A stretch of 64,000 nt of DNA from Antilocapra americana (Eukaryota; Chordata; Mammalia; Artiodactyla; Antilocapridae): contig ML660774.1 of the NCBI GenBank assembly GCA_007570785.1, forward strand, positions 6,663,404 to 6,727,403. The letters are read 5' to 3'. A model generated the notes under the pieces. That model saw only the letters and a program-made list of their open reading frames with translations. It was not told the DNA's origin and searched no databases. Of the stretch, positions 24,164 to 35,374 are shown one piece after another. Both the position numbers and the translations under genes were made by a program. The number at the start of each line of letters is the position of its first letter. Positions within the stretch are counted from its first letter, which is position 1.

Positions 24164-27100
24164 ATGGCAATAGGATCATACTTATCAATAATTACCTTAA
24201 ATGTAAATGGGTTGAATGCTCCAACCAAAAGACAAAGATTGGCTGATTGGATACAAAAACAAGACCCCTATATATGTTGTCTACAAGAGACTCACCTCAA
24301 ACCTAGGGACACATATAGACTGAAAGTTAAGGGCTGGAAAAAGATATTCCATGAAAATAGAGACCAAAAGAAAGCAGGAGAAGCAATACTCCTATCAGAT
24401 AAATTAGACTTTAAAATAAAGGCTGTGAAAAGAGATAAAGATGGACATTACAGAATGATCAAAGGATCAATCCAAGAAGAAGATGTAACAATTATAAATA
24501 TATATGTACCCAACATAGGAGCACCACAATACATAAGGCAAATGCTAACAAGTATGAAAGGGGAAATTAACAATAACACAATAATAGTAGGAGACTTTAA
24601 TACCCCACTCACACTGATGGATAGATCAACTAAACAGAAAATTAACAAGGAAACACAAACTTTAAATGATACAATAGACCAGTTAGACCTAATTGATATC
24701 TATAGACATTCCACCCCAAAACAATGAATTTCACCTTTTTCTCAAGCGCACATGGGACCTTCTCCAGAATAGATCACATCCTGGGCCATAAATCTAGCCT
24801 TGGTAAATTCAAAAAAACTGAAATCATTCCAAGCATCTTTTCTGACCACAATGCAGTTGAGATTAGATGTCAATTACAGGAGAAAAGCATTTAAAAATTC
24901 CAACATATGGAGGCTCAACAACACGCTGCTGAATAACAAATCACAGAAGAAATAAAAAAATGCATAGAAATGAATGAAAATGAAAACACAACAACCCCAA
25001 ACCTATGGGACACTGTAAAAGCAGTGCTAAGGGGAAGATTCATAGCAATACAGGCTTACCTCAAGAAACAAGAAAAAAGTCAAATAAATAACCTAACTTT
25101 ACACCTAAAGCAACTAGAAAAGGAAGAAATGCAGAACCCCAGGGTTAGTAGGAGGAAAGAAATCTTAAAGATCAGGGCAGAAATAAATGCAAAAGAAACA
25201 AAAGAGACCATAGCAAAAATCAACAAAGCCAAAATTTTGCTGGTTCTTTGAGAAGATAAATAAAATTGACAAGCCATTAGCCAGACTCATTAAGAAACAA
25301 AGGGAGAAAAACTAAATCAACAAAATTAGAAATGAAAAAGGAGAAATCACAACAGACAACACAGAAATACACAGGATCATAAGAGACTATTATCAGCAAC
25401 TATATGCAAATAAACTGGACAACTTGGAAGAAATGGACAGATTCTTAGAAAAGTACAACTTTCCAAAACTAAACCAGGAAGAGATAGATAATCTTAGCAG
25501 ACCCATCACAAGCATGGAAATTGAAACTGTAATCAGAAATCTTCCAACAAACAAAAGCCCAGGACCAGATGGCTTCACAGCCGAATTCTACCAAAAATTT
25601 AGAGAAGAGCTAACACCTATTCTACTCAAACTCTTCCAGAAAATTGCAGAGGAAGGTAAACTTCCAAACTCATTCTATAAGGCCACCATCACCCTAATAC
25701 CAAAACCCAACAAAGATGCCACAAAAAAAGAAAACTACAGGCCAGTATCACTGATGAACATAGATGCAAAAATCCTTAACAAAATTCTAGCAAACAGAAT
25801 CCAACAACAGATTAAAAATATCATACTTCATGACCAAGTAGGCTTTATCCCAGGGATGCAAGGATTCTTCAATATTCGTAAATTGATCAATGTAATACAC
25901 CGCATTAACAAATTGAAAAATAAAAACCACATGATTATCTCAATAGATGCAGAGAAAGCCTTTGACAAAATTCAACATCTATTTATGATAAAAACCCTCC
26001 AAAAAGCAAGAATGGAAGGAACATACCTCAACATAATAAAAGCTATATATGACAAACCCACAGCAAACATTATCCTCAATGGTGAAAAACTGAAAGCATT
26101 TCCCCTAAAGTCACGAACAAGAACAAGGGTGCCCACTCTCACCACTACTATTCAACATAGTTTTGGAAGTCTTGGTCACAGCAATCAGAGCAGAAAAAGA
26201 AATAAAAGGGATCCAGATTGGAAAAGAAGAAGTAAAACTCTCACTGTTTGCAGATGACATGATCCTCTACGTAGAAAACCCTAAAGACTCTACCAGAAAA
26301 TTACTAGAGCTAATCAGTGAATATAGTAAAGTTGCAGGATATAAAATCAACACACAGAAATCTCTTGCATTCCTATACACTAACAATGAGAAAACAGAAA
26401 GAGAAATTAAGGAAACAATTCCACTCACCATCAAAACAAAACAAAACAAAAAATACTTAGGAGTATATCTACCTAAAGAAACAAAAGACCTATATATAGA
26501 AAACTATAAAACACTGATGAAAGAAATCAAAGAAGACACAAATAGATGGAGAAATATACCGTGTTCATGGATCGGAAGAATAAATACAGTGAAAATGAGT
26601 ATACTACCCAGAGCAATCTATAGATTCAATGCAATTCTTATGAAGCTACCAGAGGTCTTTTTCAGAGAACTAGAACAAATAATTTCACATCTTGTATGGA
26701 AATACAAAAATCCTGGAAAAGCCAAAGCAATCTTGAGAAAGAAGAATGGAACTGGAGGAATCAACCTACCTGACTTTAGGCTATACTACAAAGCCACAGT
26801 CATCAAGACACTATGGTACTGGCACAAAGACAGAAATATAGATCAATGGAACAAAATAGAAATCCCAGAGATAAATCCACGCACCTATAGATACCTTATC
26901 TTTGACAAAGGAGGCAAGAATATACAATGGAGAAAAGACAATCTCTTTAACAAGTGGTGCTGGGAAAACTGGACAGCCACTTGTAAAAGAATGAAACTAG
27001 AACACTTTCTAACACCATACACAAAAATAAACTCAAAATGGATCAAAGACCTAAACATAAGACCAGAAACTATAAAACTCCTAGAGGATAACTAGGCAAA

Positions 27101-27973
27101 ACACTCTCTGCCATAACCCAAAGCGGGATACTCCATGACCCACCTCCCAGAATATTGGAAATAAAAGCACAAATAAACAAATGGGACCTAATTAAAATTA
27201 AAAGCTTCTGCACAACAAAGGAAACTAAAAGCAAGGTGAAAAGGCAGCCTTCAGAATGGGAGAAAATAATAGCAAATGAAGCAATGGACAAACAATTAAT
27301 TTCAAAAATATACAAGCAACTCCTACAGCTCCATTCCAGAAAAATAAACGACCCAATCAAAAAGTGGGCCAAAGAACTAAACACACATTTCTCCAAAGAA
27401 GACATAAAAATGGCTAACAAACACATGAAAAGATGCTCAACATTACTCATTATCAGAGAAATGCAAATCAAAACCACAATGAGGTACCACTTTACACCAG
27501 TCAGAATGGCTGCCATCCAAAAGTCTATAAGCAATAAATGCTGGAGAGGATGTGGAGAAAAGGGAACCCTCTTACACTGTTGGTGGGAATGCAAACTAGT
27601 ACAGCCACTATGGAGAACAGTGTGGAGATTCCTTAAAAAAATGGAAATAGAACTGCCATATGATCCAGCAATCCCACTGCTGGGCATACACACCGAGGAA
27701 ACCAGAACTGAAAGAGATACGTGTACCCCAATGTTCATCGCAGCACTGTTTACAATAGCCAGGACATGGAAGCAACCTAGATGTCCATCAACGGATGAAT
27801 GGCTAAGAAAGCTGTGGTACATATACACAATGGAATATTACTCAGCCATTACAAAGAATACATTTGAATCAGTTCTAATGAGATGGACAAAACTGGAGCC
27901 TATTATGCAGAGTGAAGTAAGCCAGAAGGAAAAACAACAATACAGTATACTAATGCATATATATGGAATTTAG
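24164..27973 (+). pseudogene. L1 ORF2 (endonuclease-reverse transcriptase), multiply broken
   Basis: Endonuclease domain at 24164-24727 shows LNVNGLNAP, CLQETHL (catalytic Glu) and VGDFNTPL, then the frame is lost near 24720. The reverse transcriptase lies at 25424-26257 with [20 protein letters not shown] and [11 protein letters not shown]; a frameshift near 26150 moves the catalytic FADDM (26247-26261) into a second frame running to a stop at 27093. The C-terminal part is in a third frame (27155-27973) with the Cys/His cluster around 27531-27600 (CWRGC, HCWWEC). At least four frame changes or stops separate the pieces, so no functional product is possible. Confidence 0.93.
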
Positions 27974-28312
27974 AAATATGGTAATGATAACCCTGTATGG
28001 GAGACAGCAAAAGAGATGCAGATGTATAGAACAGTCTTTTGTACTCTATGGGAGAGGGCAAGGGTGGGATGATATGGGAGAATGGCATTGGAACATGTAA
28101 ATTATCATATGTGAAATGAATCTCCAGCCCAGGTTTGATGCATGATATAGGGTGCTCAGGGCTGGTGCACTGGGATGACCCAGATGGATGGAATAGGGAG
28201 GGAGGTGGGAGGGGGGTTCTGGAAGGGGAACACATGTATACCCATGGCGGATTCATGTCAACGCATGGCAAAACCAACATGATAATGTAAAGAAAAAAAA
28301 GAAAAAGGAAAC

Positions 28313-28570
28313 AAATGAAATTCATTTTAACATATTTCAGTTCACAAAGCATTTCTAAAACATTACTATTTCCACATATATCAATGAAAAAATGCTAATT
28401 AAATCTTTTCTCTTTTTTGCATTAAATCTGTGAAATCTGGTGTCTTTCATACTTACATTAAATCTCAACTGGACTTAAATTCAGTCTCACATTTTAAGGT
28501 TTCAGTAGCCACATGTGGCCAGTGGCTACCCAATCACACAGCCTGAATACACAATATTTATCTGCTCCAT
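28313..28570. repeat. Ancient interspersed repeat, family not assigned
   Basis: Contains GTAGCCACATGTGGCCAGTG, a phrase common to a dispersed mammalian repeat, with GTGAAATCTGGTGTC upstream. Confidence 0.45.
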
Positions 28571-28699
28571 ATAACTATACAACCTCAGTCATTTATTTGC
28601 TGCTCCGGGTACATGAGTGACTGTACTTAGTAATGGTGTGGAGTCTCCCCTAGAAAATTCTGCCTCCCCTGTCCTCTCCACTATCTATTCTGAAGCACA

Positions 28700-28835
28700 A
28701 TTTAGGGACTTAACTGGTAGTCTAGTAGCTAAGACCCAGTTCAAACCCTGGGTCAAGGAACTAGCTCCCACAACTAAGATCCTGCCTGCTGCAACTAAGA
28801 CCCAATACAGCCAAATAAATAAAATATTTTTTAGA
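28700..28835 (+). mobile_element. CHR-type SINE, degraded
   Basis: Sense copy: AGGGACTTAACTGGTAGTC, GTTCAAACCCTGGGTCAAGG, CAACTAAGATCCTGCCTGC. Confidence 0.65.
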
Positions 28836-28944
28836 AATAATTTAGAACAAGGGTTAGAATTCAGTTAGGCTCAGTCTATCCGTTCCTTCGGAGAATCATG
28901 CCTTAGTTCACCAGCTGACTGTAAAATTTAGATTCTTGATTCTC

Positions 28945-29128
28945 AAAGGTCGGGATGCCGAAGAATCAGCTTACTTAGATTCAGATTCCTGGGCAGAATT
29001 CCAAACCAACCATGAACTCCAAACCAAACTGGAAACCATGATGGTTTCTAGAGGTAAGGCCTGGAAACCCGCCTGTTATTAAAATCGCCAAGTGACTTAA
29101 TTCTCCCTGAAGTCTGAGAACCACAGAC
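28945..29128 (+). mobile_element. MER5A-like hAT DNA transposon fossil
   Basis: TTGATTCTCAAAGGTCGGGA at the left and GTCTGAGAACCACAGAC at the right resemble the inverted termini of MER5A, with CAGATTCCTGGGC inside. Confidence 0.55.
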
Positions 29129-29175
29129 CTTCAAACAGCTTAGGATGGCGTTTCTCTAGGAGCTTCCGGGCCGCT

Positions 29176-29215
29176 ACTCGTTCACGGCTTCCTTCACTCG
29201 TTCACGGCTTCCTTC
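29176..29215. repeat. Perfect 2 x 20-bp tandem duplication
   Basis: Unit ACTCGTTCACGGCTTCCTTC, two exact copies. Confidence 0.97.
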
Positions 29216-29289
29216 AGCCTCCGCCGACAATGGACGTCACACACGTAGTCCCGGGCGCGCAGAACCTGCTGGGAAGGCTGCCGGTCAGC

Positions 29290-29369
29290 TTCCGCCCTAC
29301 ACGTCATCACCGCCTCGCTCTCAGCCAATTTCCGCCCTACACGTCATCACCTCCTCGCTCTCAGCCAAT
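29290..29369. repeat. 2 x 40-bp tandem duplication, one mismatch
   Basis: Units at 29290-29329 and 29330-29369. Each carries TTCCGCCCTACACGTCATCA and a terminal CCAAT; they differ only by G/T within CACCGCC versus CACCTCC. Confidence 0.97.
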
Positions 29370-29574
29370 GGCATTGAGAGACCTATGTAACACCCGCGCC
29401 AACCGAGAAACAGCCCTGGGGGGTGTTGCTAAGGCTCCAGCTCTCCTTCGGAACTTTCTTCCCTCTATTTTTGTGTGTGCCAACAGAGCCGGCCATGTGC
29501 ACCATCTGATGCTTACACAACCACAGTCCCGGGGGCTTTCAGGGTATTTAGAAACATCTTATTAATCTTCAGGG

Positions 29575-29720
29575 CACCCCTGTAAAGTAAATAACAAATG
29601 AAATTGTCTCCGTCTGACAAGAGGGAAACTGAGGCATCTGGTAGGTGATGTGTGAAGAAATTGGGGTCTTCACCTCCTCCCACCACCCACTCCCCATTTC
29701 CCAGCAGCAGAGGTAGGTGG
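29575..29720 (-). repeat. Possible MIR fragment
   Basis: ACAAGAGGGAAACTGAGGC is the antisense MIR core; the rest is too diverged. Confidence 0.45.
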
Positions 29721-30159
29721 GACTCAGAAGGTGTGGCAGGAAGGGAGCCGGTGACTGGAACGCCTCCTCTTCCTCCACGTGCTAGGACTTGAGCATCCAG
29801 GGCTCTGAACCGCCTTCTGCTGTCTCTTTCAAGCCATACGGAAATGACAGTGCAGGCTTGTGTTAGCATCTTGTTGAAAAGTCGAATTAAGCATGGTGAA
29901 GACAGGACTCATTTATCTTTTCTTCCTTTATTCCCATCTGCTGCACTTCCGAGTATTCATGGCTAAAGAGGGGGCCTGCTGAAATGTTGAAAAAGAAACC
30001 CCTGCCCCCTGGATTCCATGTCACACATTAGTCATTTGTCAAATCCTGCTACTTTCTACAAAAGATTTCCTGCCTCTGGCTTTTACAACTTATCACTACT
30101 GTGAGAAGCTCTGTCCAAGTTTAGGTTATCTTCTGACCAGAGTGTCTTAAGCTTTTCCA

Positions 30160-30199
30160 TTCCTTCCCTCCTTCCTTCTTTCCCTCCTTCCTTCCTTCA
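30160..30199. repeat. (CCTT)n pyrimidine microsatellite
   Basis: Interrupted run of CCTTC and CCCTC units ending at 30199. Confidence 0.85.
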
Positions 30200-30569
30200 G
30201 TAATTCATTCATTTCACCAGGCAATTATCAACTGTTGTATGGGCAGACTTTGCTGGTGCTACAGATGTGGTCTGGTGACTTCAAAACTGAGAAGATACGA
30301 TCCCAGCATTCTGCTTAGTTTACAGCCTCGTTGGAGAATACTTGATAGCAGATTATTACAAGGCAATGTGATTTGCTCTGCAATAAATGAAACAAGAAAA
30401 GAATGTGAGAGCTCTAAAGAATAGAGAGCTCCTACAGAGATGGCTTTACAGAGATGGCTCTAAAGGATAAATGAAAGTTTGCTAGACAGTGGGAAAGAGC
30501 ATCCTGGACATGGGACCAAGGTGAGAGAGTTGACAATCGTTCATCCAGGGGCTCAGCTGAGAAATTTGA

Positions 30570-30820
30570 CATGAAATATAGTACTCTTGCCTGGAAAATC
30601 TCATGGACGGAGGAGCCTGGTAGGCTGCAGCCCATGGGGTCGCTAAGAGTCAGACACGACTGAGTGACTTCCCTTTTACTTTTCACTTTCATACATTGGA
30701 GAAGGCAATGGCAACCCACTCCAGTGTTCTTGCCTGGAGAATCCCAGGCATGGGGGAGCTTGGTGGGCTGCCGTCTATGGGGTCGCACAGAGTCAGACAC
30801 GACTGAAGTGACTTAGCAGT
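30570..30820 (+). mobile_element. BOV-A2 dimeric SINE
   Basis: Two related monomers in series: the first from TACTCTTGCCTGGAAAATC to GTCAGACACGACTGAGTGAC, a linker CTTTTCACTTTCATACATTG, then GGAGAAGGCAATGGCAACCC to the second CAGACACGACTGAAGTGAC. This two-monomer form is found in pecoran ruminants. Confidence 0.9.
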
Positions 30821-31046
30821 GGCATAAGATAGTTCCCTGTGTCATTTCTTCCATTTTTGAGAGGAGTCGAATGCTCGTTTCTATAGAATGAAATGTTCTG
30901 GTTGCTATGGGCAATACAAGGAGAGAATTTCACAGGAAACAGGAGTAACACAATGAAGAATGTGGTTAGCATCAGCTAACCACCCTTGTCTCTCACGTGG
31001 GCTGTAACTGGTTTCTGGAGTGATGCCATAAGGATGCTCTGGGAGG

Positions 31047-31163
31047 GACTTCCCTGCTGGTCCAGTGTTAAGACTTCACCTTCCAGTGCAGGGAGTGTAG
31101 GTTTGATCCCTGGTCGGGGAGCTAAGATCCTACATGCCTCATGGCCAAAAATACCAAAACATA
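31047..31163 (+). mobile_element. CHR-type SINE
   Basis: Sense copy GGGACTTCCCTGCTGGTCC, GGTTTGATCCCTGGTCGGGG and CATGCCTCATGGCCAAAA. Confidence 0.88.
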
Positions 31164-31344
31164 AAGCAGAAGCAATATTTAACAAATCAATAATGACTTT
31201 AAAAATGATCCACATTAAAAAAAACAGAGAGCTGCTCTGAGAGAGACTGAGTGTATTTGCGTAGTAACGTTGGCTAGAGCCTGGACTCAGAGACACAGAG
31301 TTCGTGGATATTCCATTTTCTTGAAATATCCCCAAGAGGCAAAT

Positions 31345-31590
31345 CTATAGAAATAGAGGGTAGTTTAGAGGTTGCCTGGGGGTGGGTAGGGGGGAAGAGG
31401 GGGTGAGTGCTAACATGCTCATGGATATGGAGTTTCTTTTCGGGGTGATAAAATGTACTAGAGTTGATTGTGGAATAGTCGCACAGCTCTGTGACCATAC
31501 TAATGCCATTAAATTGATACTTCAAAAGGAAGGGTTATAAGGCATGTGAATTGAATCTTGATAAAACTGTCACATTTAAAAAAAATAAAT
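31345..31590 (+). mobile_element. L1M-family 3' end fragment
   Basis: Sense L1M phrases GAGGTTGCCTGGGGGTGGG, TATGGAGTTTCTTTTCGGGG, TACTAGAGTTGATTGTGG and GTGAATTGAATCTTGATAAA, with an A run at 31578. Confidence 0.82.
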
Positions 31591-33043
31591 ATGCTTAGTA
31601 TATTCAAAATCTAATCTCCTTCCTTCCATCCACCAGTCTGTCAAGCTTGGGATGGAATATGCTTAGTCCATGAAATGAAGTATAATTATATTGTCACTTG
31701 GGTGATAAGAAAAGGTAGCAATCCAAAAAGGAAAGGTTTGTTTGAAAAAGTACAGACAAAGAGAAAGAATGTATGCTGTGTAAGCAAGTCTCCTCAGTTT
31801 TATTTATTCTTTTTTTCATTCAACACATTTATGAGACATTTATGAAACATGTGAGGCACAGCGCTAGCTGCAATTTTATGATTTCAAAGCAACACATAAG
31901 CATATCTTCCATCACACAGACCTGAGACCAAGTTTCCTGTGGTTTATAACTAGGCTGTCAAGCCTACCATCTTTCTTTCTCTGCAAGTAGCTTACAAGAG
32001 CTGACTTTGGTTTGTCACCAATTGCTTACAAAGATTAAATACATAATCACATTTGGAAATCTCTCGAGTTTTATAGACATGTAAAACACTTTAATAGAAA
32101 ATTCATAAAAGAGCTCTGTGTCTTGAACAACAAGTTTGTCTGATAGCACCATTGAGGATCTTAAACTCACAGGGATTGGGTATGGAAAAGCCATTTCATC
32201 ACTGAGATTTACAGATCTGCTTTGGTTTTAGAAGGGCAGGAAGCTGACCCAGCTGGGATCAGTAGCCAATGCCAGGCTGATGACCCCTGAAGAAACCAGC
32301 ATATCATGAAGTTGCTGTGGGAGTCTCAGGTGTACCAAGGTCAAAGCAGAACCCACCACTCCTTAGGGCAAACCCAGACCTTAGATCCATGTGACTTAAA
32401 AGTGTTGTTGAAGGCCCCTTGCCAGGTCCTTAGAACCTGCATCTCCAGAAGAGGGCCAATGATGCTGGCAATCCCAGAAGTTTTGCAAACTACTGTCTAT
32501 GACAATTCAGATCTGCTGTGGATTTCGAAGAGCCCTTTAAAAGTAAAGAGAGTTGGGACTTTGTAAGTTAGGCCTCTTGGAGGTGAGAAAGAACTCCCTG
32601 GGCTTGCTCTAATTTATGCTGAAGTCTTCAGAACGTAGTTGAGTTGGGTTCTGGTGATTCTGCATACAGGCAGGGACAGCAGCCATTCACCTTATTTCCA
32701 ACTTAAAGATCGCTCTGTTCATCTCTCTTTGGTATTTGCAGGCCACTCCGATGACCTTCCTCCCGGAATTATCGATGAAGTGGTAAATTTGAAGGAAAGG
32801 TGTGTGTATAGTCCTAGCAAATGTTACTCTGATGGAACAAAATGCGTTTAGAGAAAGTAGAATTTTCCTTGGGAAAAGAACATAACTTAGAACAAAAATC
32901 AAAGGAAAAAAATTCTAGCTAAACAGTTAAGCCACTAAAACATATGTATTGATTTTGGTTTAAGGTTTTTCCTCCATTCAGTGTCTGAATTTTCTTTATT
33001 ATTCACCAATATTTATAATTCCAAAAGTGTGTTATTCTCTTTT
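31591..33043. other. No recognisable feature except an exon-like island
   Basis: AT-rich intergenic sequence; an exon-like CpG-bearing segment at 32741-32781 is discussed among the findings. Confidence 0.5.
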
Positions 33044-33300
33044 TGTTGTTGTTCCGTTGCTCAGTTGTGTCCAACTCTTCTCGAACCCATGGACTGCACA
33101 GCAGGCCAGGCTTCCCAGTCCTTCACTATCTCCTAGAGTTTGCTCAAACTCATGTCTGTTGAGTCGGTGATGCCATCAAACCATCTCTTTGTCTGTCAGC
33201 CTCTTCTCCTCCTTCCTTCAATTTTTCCCAGCATCAGGGTCTTTTCTAAAGAGTCGGCTCTTCATATCAGATGGGCAAAATACTGGAGCTTCAAAACCAC
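33044..33300 (-). mobile_element. BovB (RTE) LINE 3' end
   Basis: Antisense BovB end: GTTGCTCAGTTGTGTCCAAC, GTTTGCTCAAACTCATGTC, GTCGGTGATGCCATCAAACC, GCATCAGGGTCTTTTC and ATACTGGAGCTTC. Confidence 0.92.
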
Positions 33301-33339
33301 TTACAGAGTAACTACCCCTTGTCAGGCAGATGTCTGAAA

Positions 33340-35374
33340 CTTTATTATGTAACTTGAAGAGTTTAAGAATGAGTGAGGGGGAAAATTGGTAGAACAGAGT
33401 GGGAAGGACAAACTCAAGACCGTGTATCTGTTTGTACCCCTCTAGACTTGGATAATCCACTTTTAATTGAATCACTGGGTTTCTTTTAGGTCTCCTTCTT
33501 TCACATGCGAGCACAATGAGCTCCAGAGAATTCACTAGAACACAGTTCTTTATGGAGAAAGAAAACTTCAAACAATAGATGCTATTTCAATAACCACCAC
33601 AATGTTCCCAAAGCACTAATTGGCTTTCAGACAGATAACAAAGGCTGATTTGCCTTTCCTATTGACTTGATGGTTTGCTAGCGCTTTAAAAACACATTAC
33701 ATAAAACCTTAGAAATCTTTTGTGAATATAAATGTGATATTTTTAAGCAGTGATCCTTTGCTCTCATGATTCAAGGTCTAGAGATGGTTCCCAGACTTCT
33801 TGAATCAGGGTGAGCATAGATTTTCATTTTTCAAGGTAAACAACACATAAGGGGATTTACTGTCCTGCTGGGACCTGATCTGTTGTCTTTTCTTGATGAA
33901 AAGTCTCATTTGCAGGTGGGCTTCATTTAGTGCAAACTCACTTTTAATGCAGTGATACATGCATACATAACTCCTGATCATATAGAAGTGCAGATATCCC
34001 TTGTTTTGCAACAAGATCTCCTATAGCAGACTTTACAAGACTAAAAACATTTCAGCTCGGGCTCAGTGCATCTTCTTTGGAGTTTCTTAAAAACCAAGGT
34101 CTCTGAGGTGTCACTTTGTCCAAACTGTTGCCTAATCAAATGGCCAAGTGGTTAGTGACTGGGATTTGGTTGCATCACGCTGACTCTGTTCCGGGCACTC
34201 CACCATTTTTCCTGGAGTTCTGGGTCACTCAAGGGTTCACTTTGCTGTGGCTGTTGAAGAAACCTTGCCCTCAGGGACACAGGTGCATCAAACTTACGCT
34301 CAATATGTTACCATTTCAAGCAATGGAGTGAGATTTCTGCAAGTATGTCCACAATGTCATCAGCCAGACGTCCCTTTCCCCATCCGTGATGATAGATATG
34401 TCATGTGTTGCTTGAGTTTACGGTGGCACTAATGGTAAGAGCCCACCCACCTGCCAATGCAGAAGATGTAAGAGACCCAGGTTTGATCCCTGGGTTGGGA
34501 AGATTCCCTAGAGTAGGAAATGGCAACCCACTCCAGTATTGTTGCCTGGAGAATCCCATGGACAGAGGAGTCTGGGGGCTACAGGCCATGAGGTTGCACA
34601 GAGTCAGACATGACTGACATGACTGAGCACGCACTCACATTCTTATGGGATCCTCTGAGTCAGCCTTCCCACAGGCAGAGGGGCAGACAGGCAATCCAGC
34701 TCCTGCTGCGTGTGTGTTTACAACGCAAATACGCTAGGAGAAGGCTCGTAGAAGCCCGTGTCTATGGTAAACTCTTCTGCTCCTCAACGCAGGGAAAAAA
34801 TTTTGTGCACTCAGACTTTGAGAAGGAATCCATATCTTTCACTTTGTTCTCTGAATTCTGCAATTCATGGTGAGTTTGACTGATGGGTGAGCCAAGGTAA
34901 GTTATGCCCCTCCTGGGACTTTGTATAAGGTGAAGAAATCCCACAAGCTGGGTCAGAAATAGACAGCAGCCCAGCTTTAACATGGGCCTCGTTTTTCCCC
35001 TGATGGAAGGAGATGTACAGGATGGTTCCCAGGTGTAGACAGACCCCAGACAAGATCCTCCTTTGTTCAAAACAGAGGGGCCAGGACTCCATAAATACCC
35101 ACCTGGGGTCTGGTCACTACAGCAGGAGGCCCTGTTCAGACAATTCATCTGAGTACATGAAAAAAGAATAAAGAAAATAACCTATAGGTGAACAAATGAA
35201 AAGCTAGAACTTTCCTTACCTCTAGAAAAAACAAACAAAAACAATTCTAAAGAAATAGGGACTTTTGTGTATGGAATCGTCCAAGAATAGATTAACAGTT
35301 GTATGGCCTTGCATGAATCAAGGAGGTTGTTAATTCACCCACTGTGCGGAGTGCTGGGGACACGCTGCAAGCAG
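33340..35374 (-). other. ENPP6: Putative ENPP6 3' UTR and candidate polyadenylation signals
   Basis: Downstream of the ENPP6 stop (towards lower coordinates) no AATAAA occurs on the minus strand for about 2 kb; the first I find is at 33341-33346 (plus TTTATT), with the variant ATTAAA at 33943-33948. The 3' UTR should therefore end near 33.9 or 33.3 kb unless another variant hexamer is used. The stretch includes a Bov-tA copy (34425-34630). The polyadenylation site cannot be decided from sequence alone. Confidence 0.3.
34425..34632 (+). mobile_element. Bov-tA SINE
   Basis: Sense copy with a diverged head (GGTGGCACTAATGGTAAGAG), then GTTTGATCCCTGGGTTGGG and AGAGTCAGACATGACTGAC. It lies in the putative ENPP6 3' UTR, antisense to the transcript. 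Confidence 0.9.

Larger units (their letters stand above)
21150..28312 (+). mobile_element. Near full-length ruminant L1 retrotransposon, coding-defective
   Basis: About 7.1 kb non-LTR retrotransposon in plus orientation: GC-rich 5' UTR (about 21.15-21.8 kb), a pyrimidine-rich stretch (21.9-22.7 kb), ORF1 (from 23300), ORF2 with endonuclease, reverse transcriptase and cysteine-rich parts (24164-27973), a short 3' UTR and an A-rich end near 28.29-28.31 kb. Several frameshifts and stops break both frames, so it cannot move on its own. The exact 5' end is uncertain because I could not find a convincing target-site duplication. Confidence 0.92.
29160..29412. promoter_or_regulatory. Isolated CpG-dense, promoter-like block
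   Basis: About two dozen CpGs in 250 bp, while the surroundings are CpG-poor. It contains two CCAAT boxes (AGCCAAT, ending at 29329 and 29369), three CRE-like ACGTCA sites, and CCCGGGCGCGC. Two tandem duplications lie inside it (29176-29215 and 29290-29369). On the minus strand the order ATTGGCTG, GATGACGTG, GGGCGGAA, then TGACGTCC reads like a TATA-less promoter, with CCGGAAGC near the far end. No gene is recognised on either side; the nearest known gene, ENPP6, ends 6 kb away and points towards it. Confidence 0.5.

Noticed and set aside
27070..27828. 252-codon open frame on the minus strand over L1 ORF2
   Set aside because: Antisense shadow of the L1 ORF2 C-terminal region; its sequence has no independent support.
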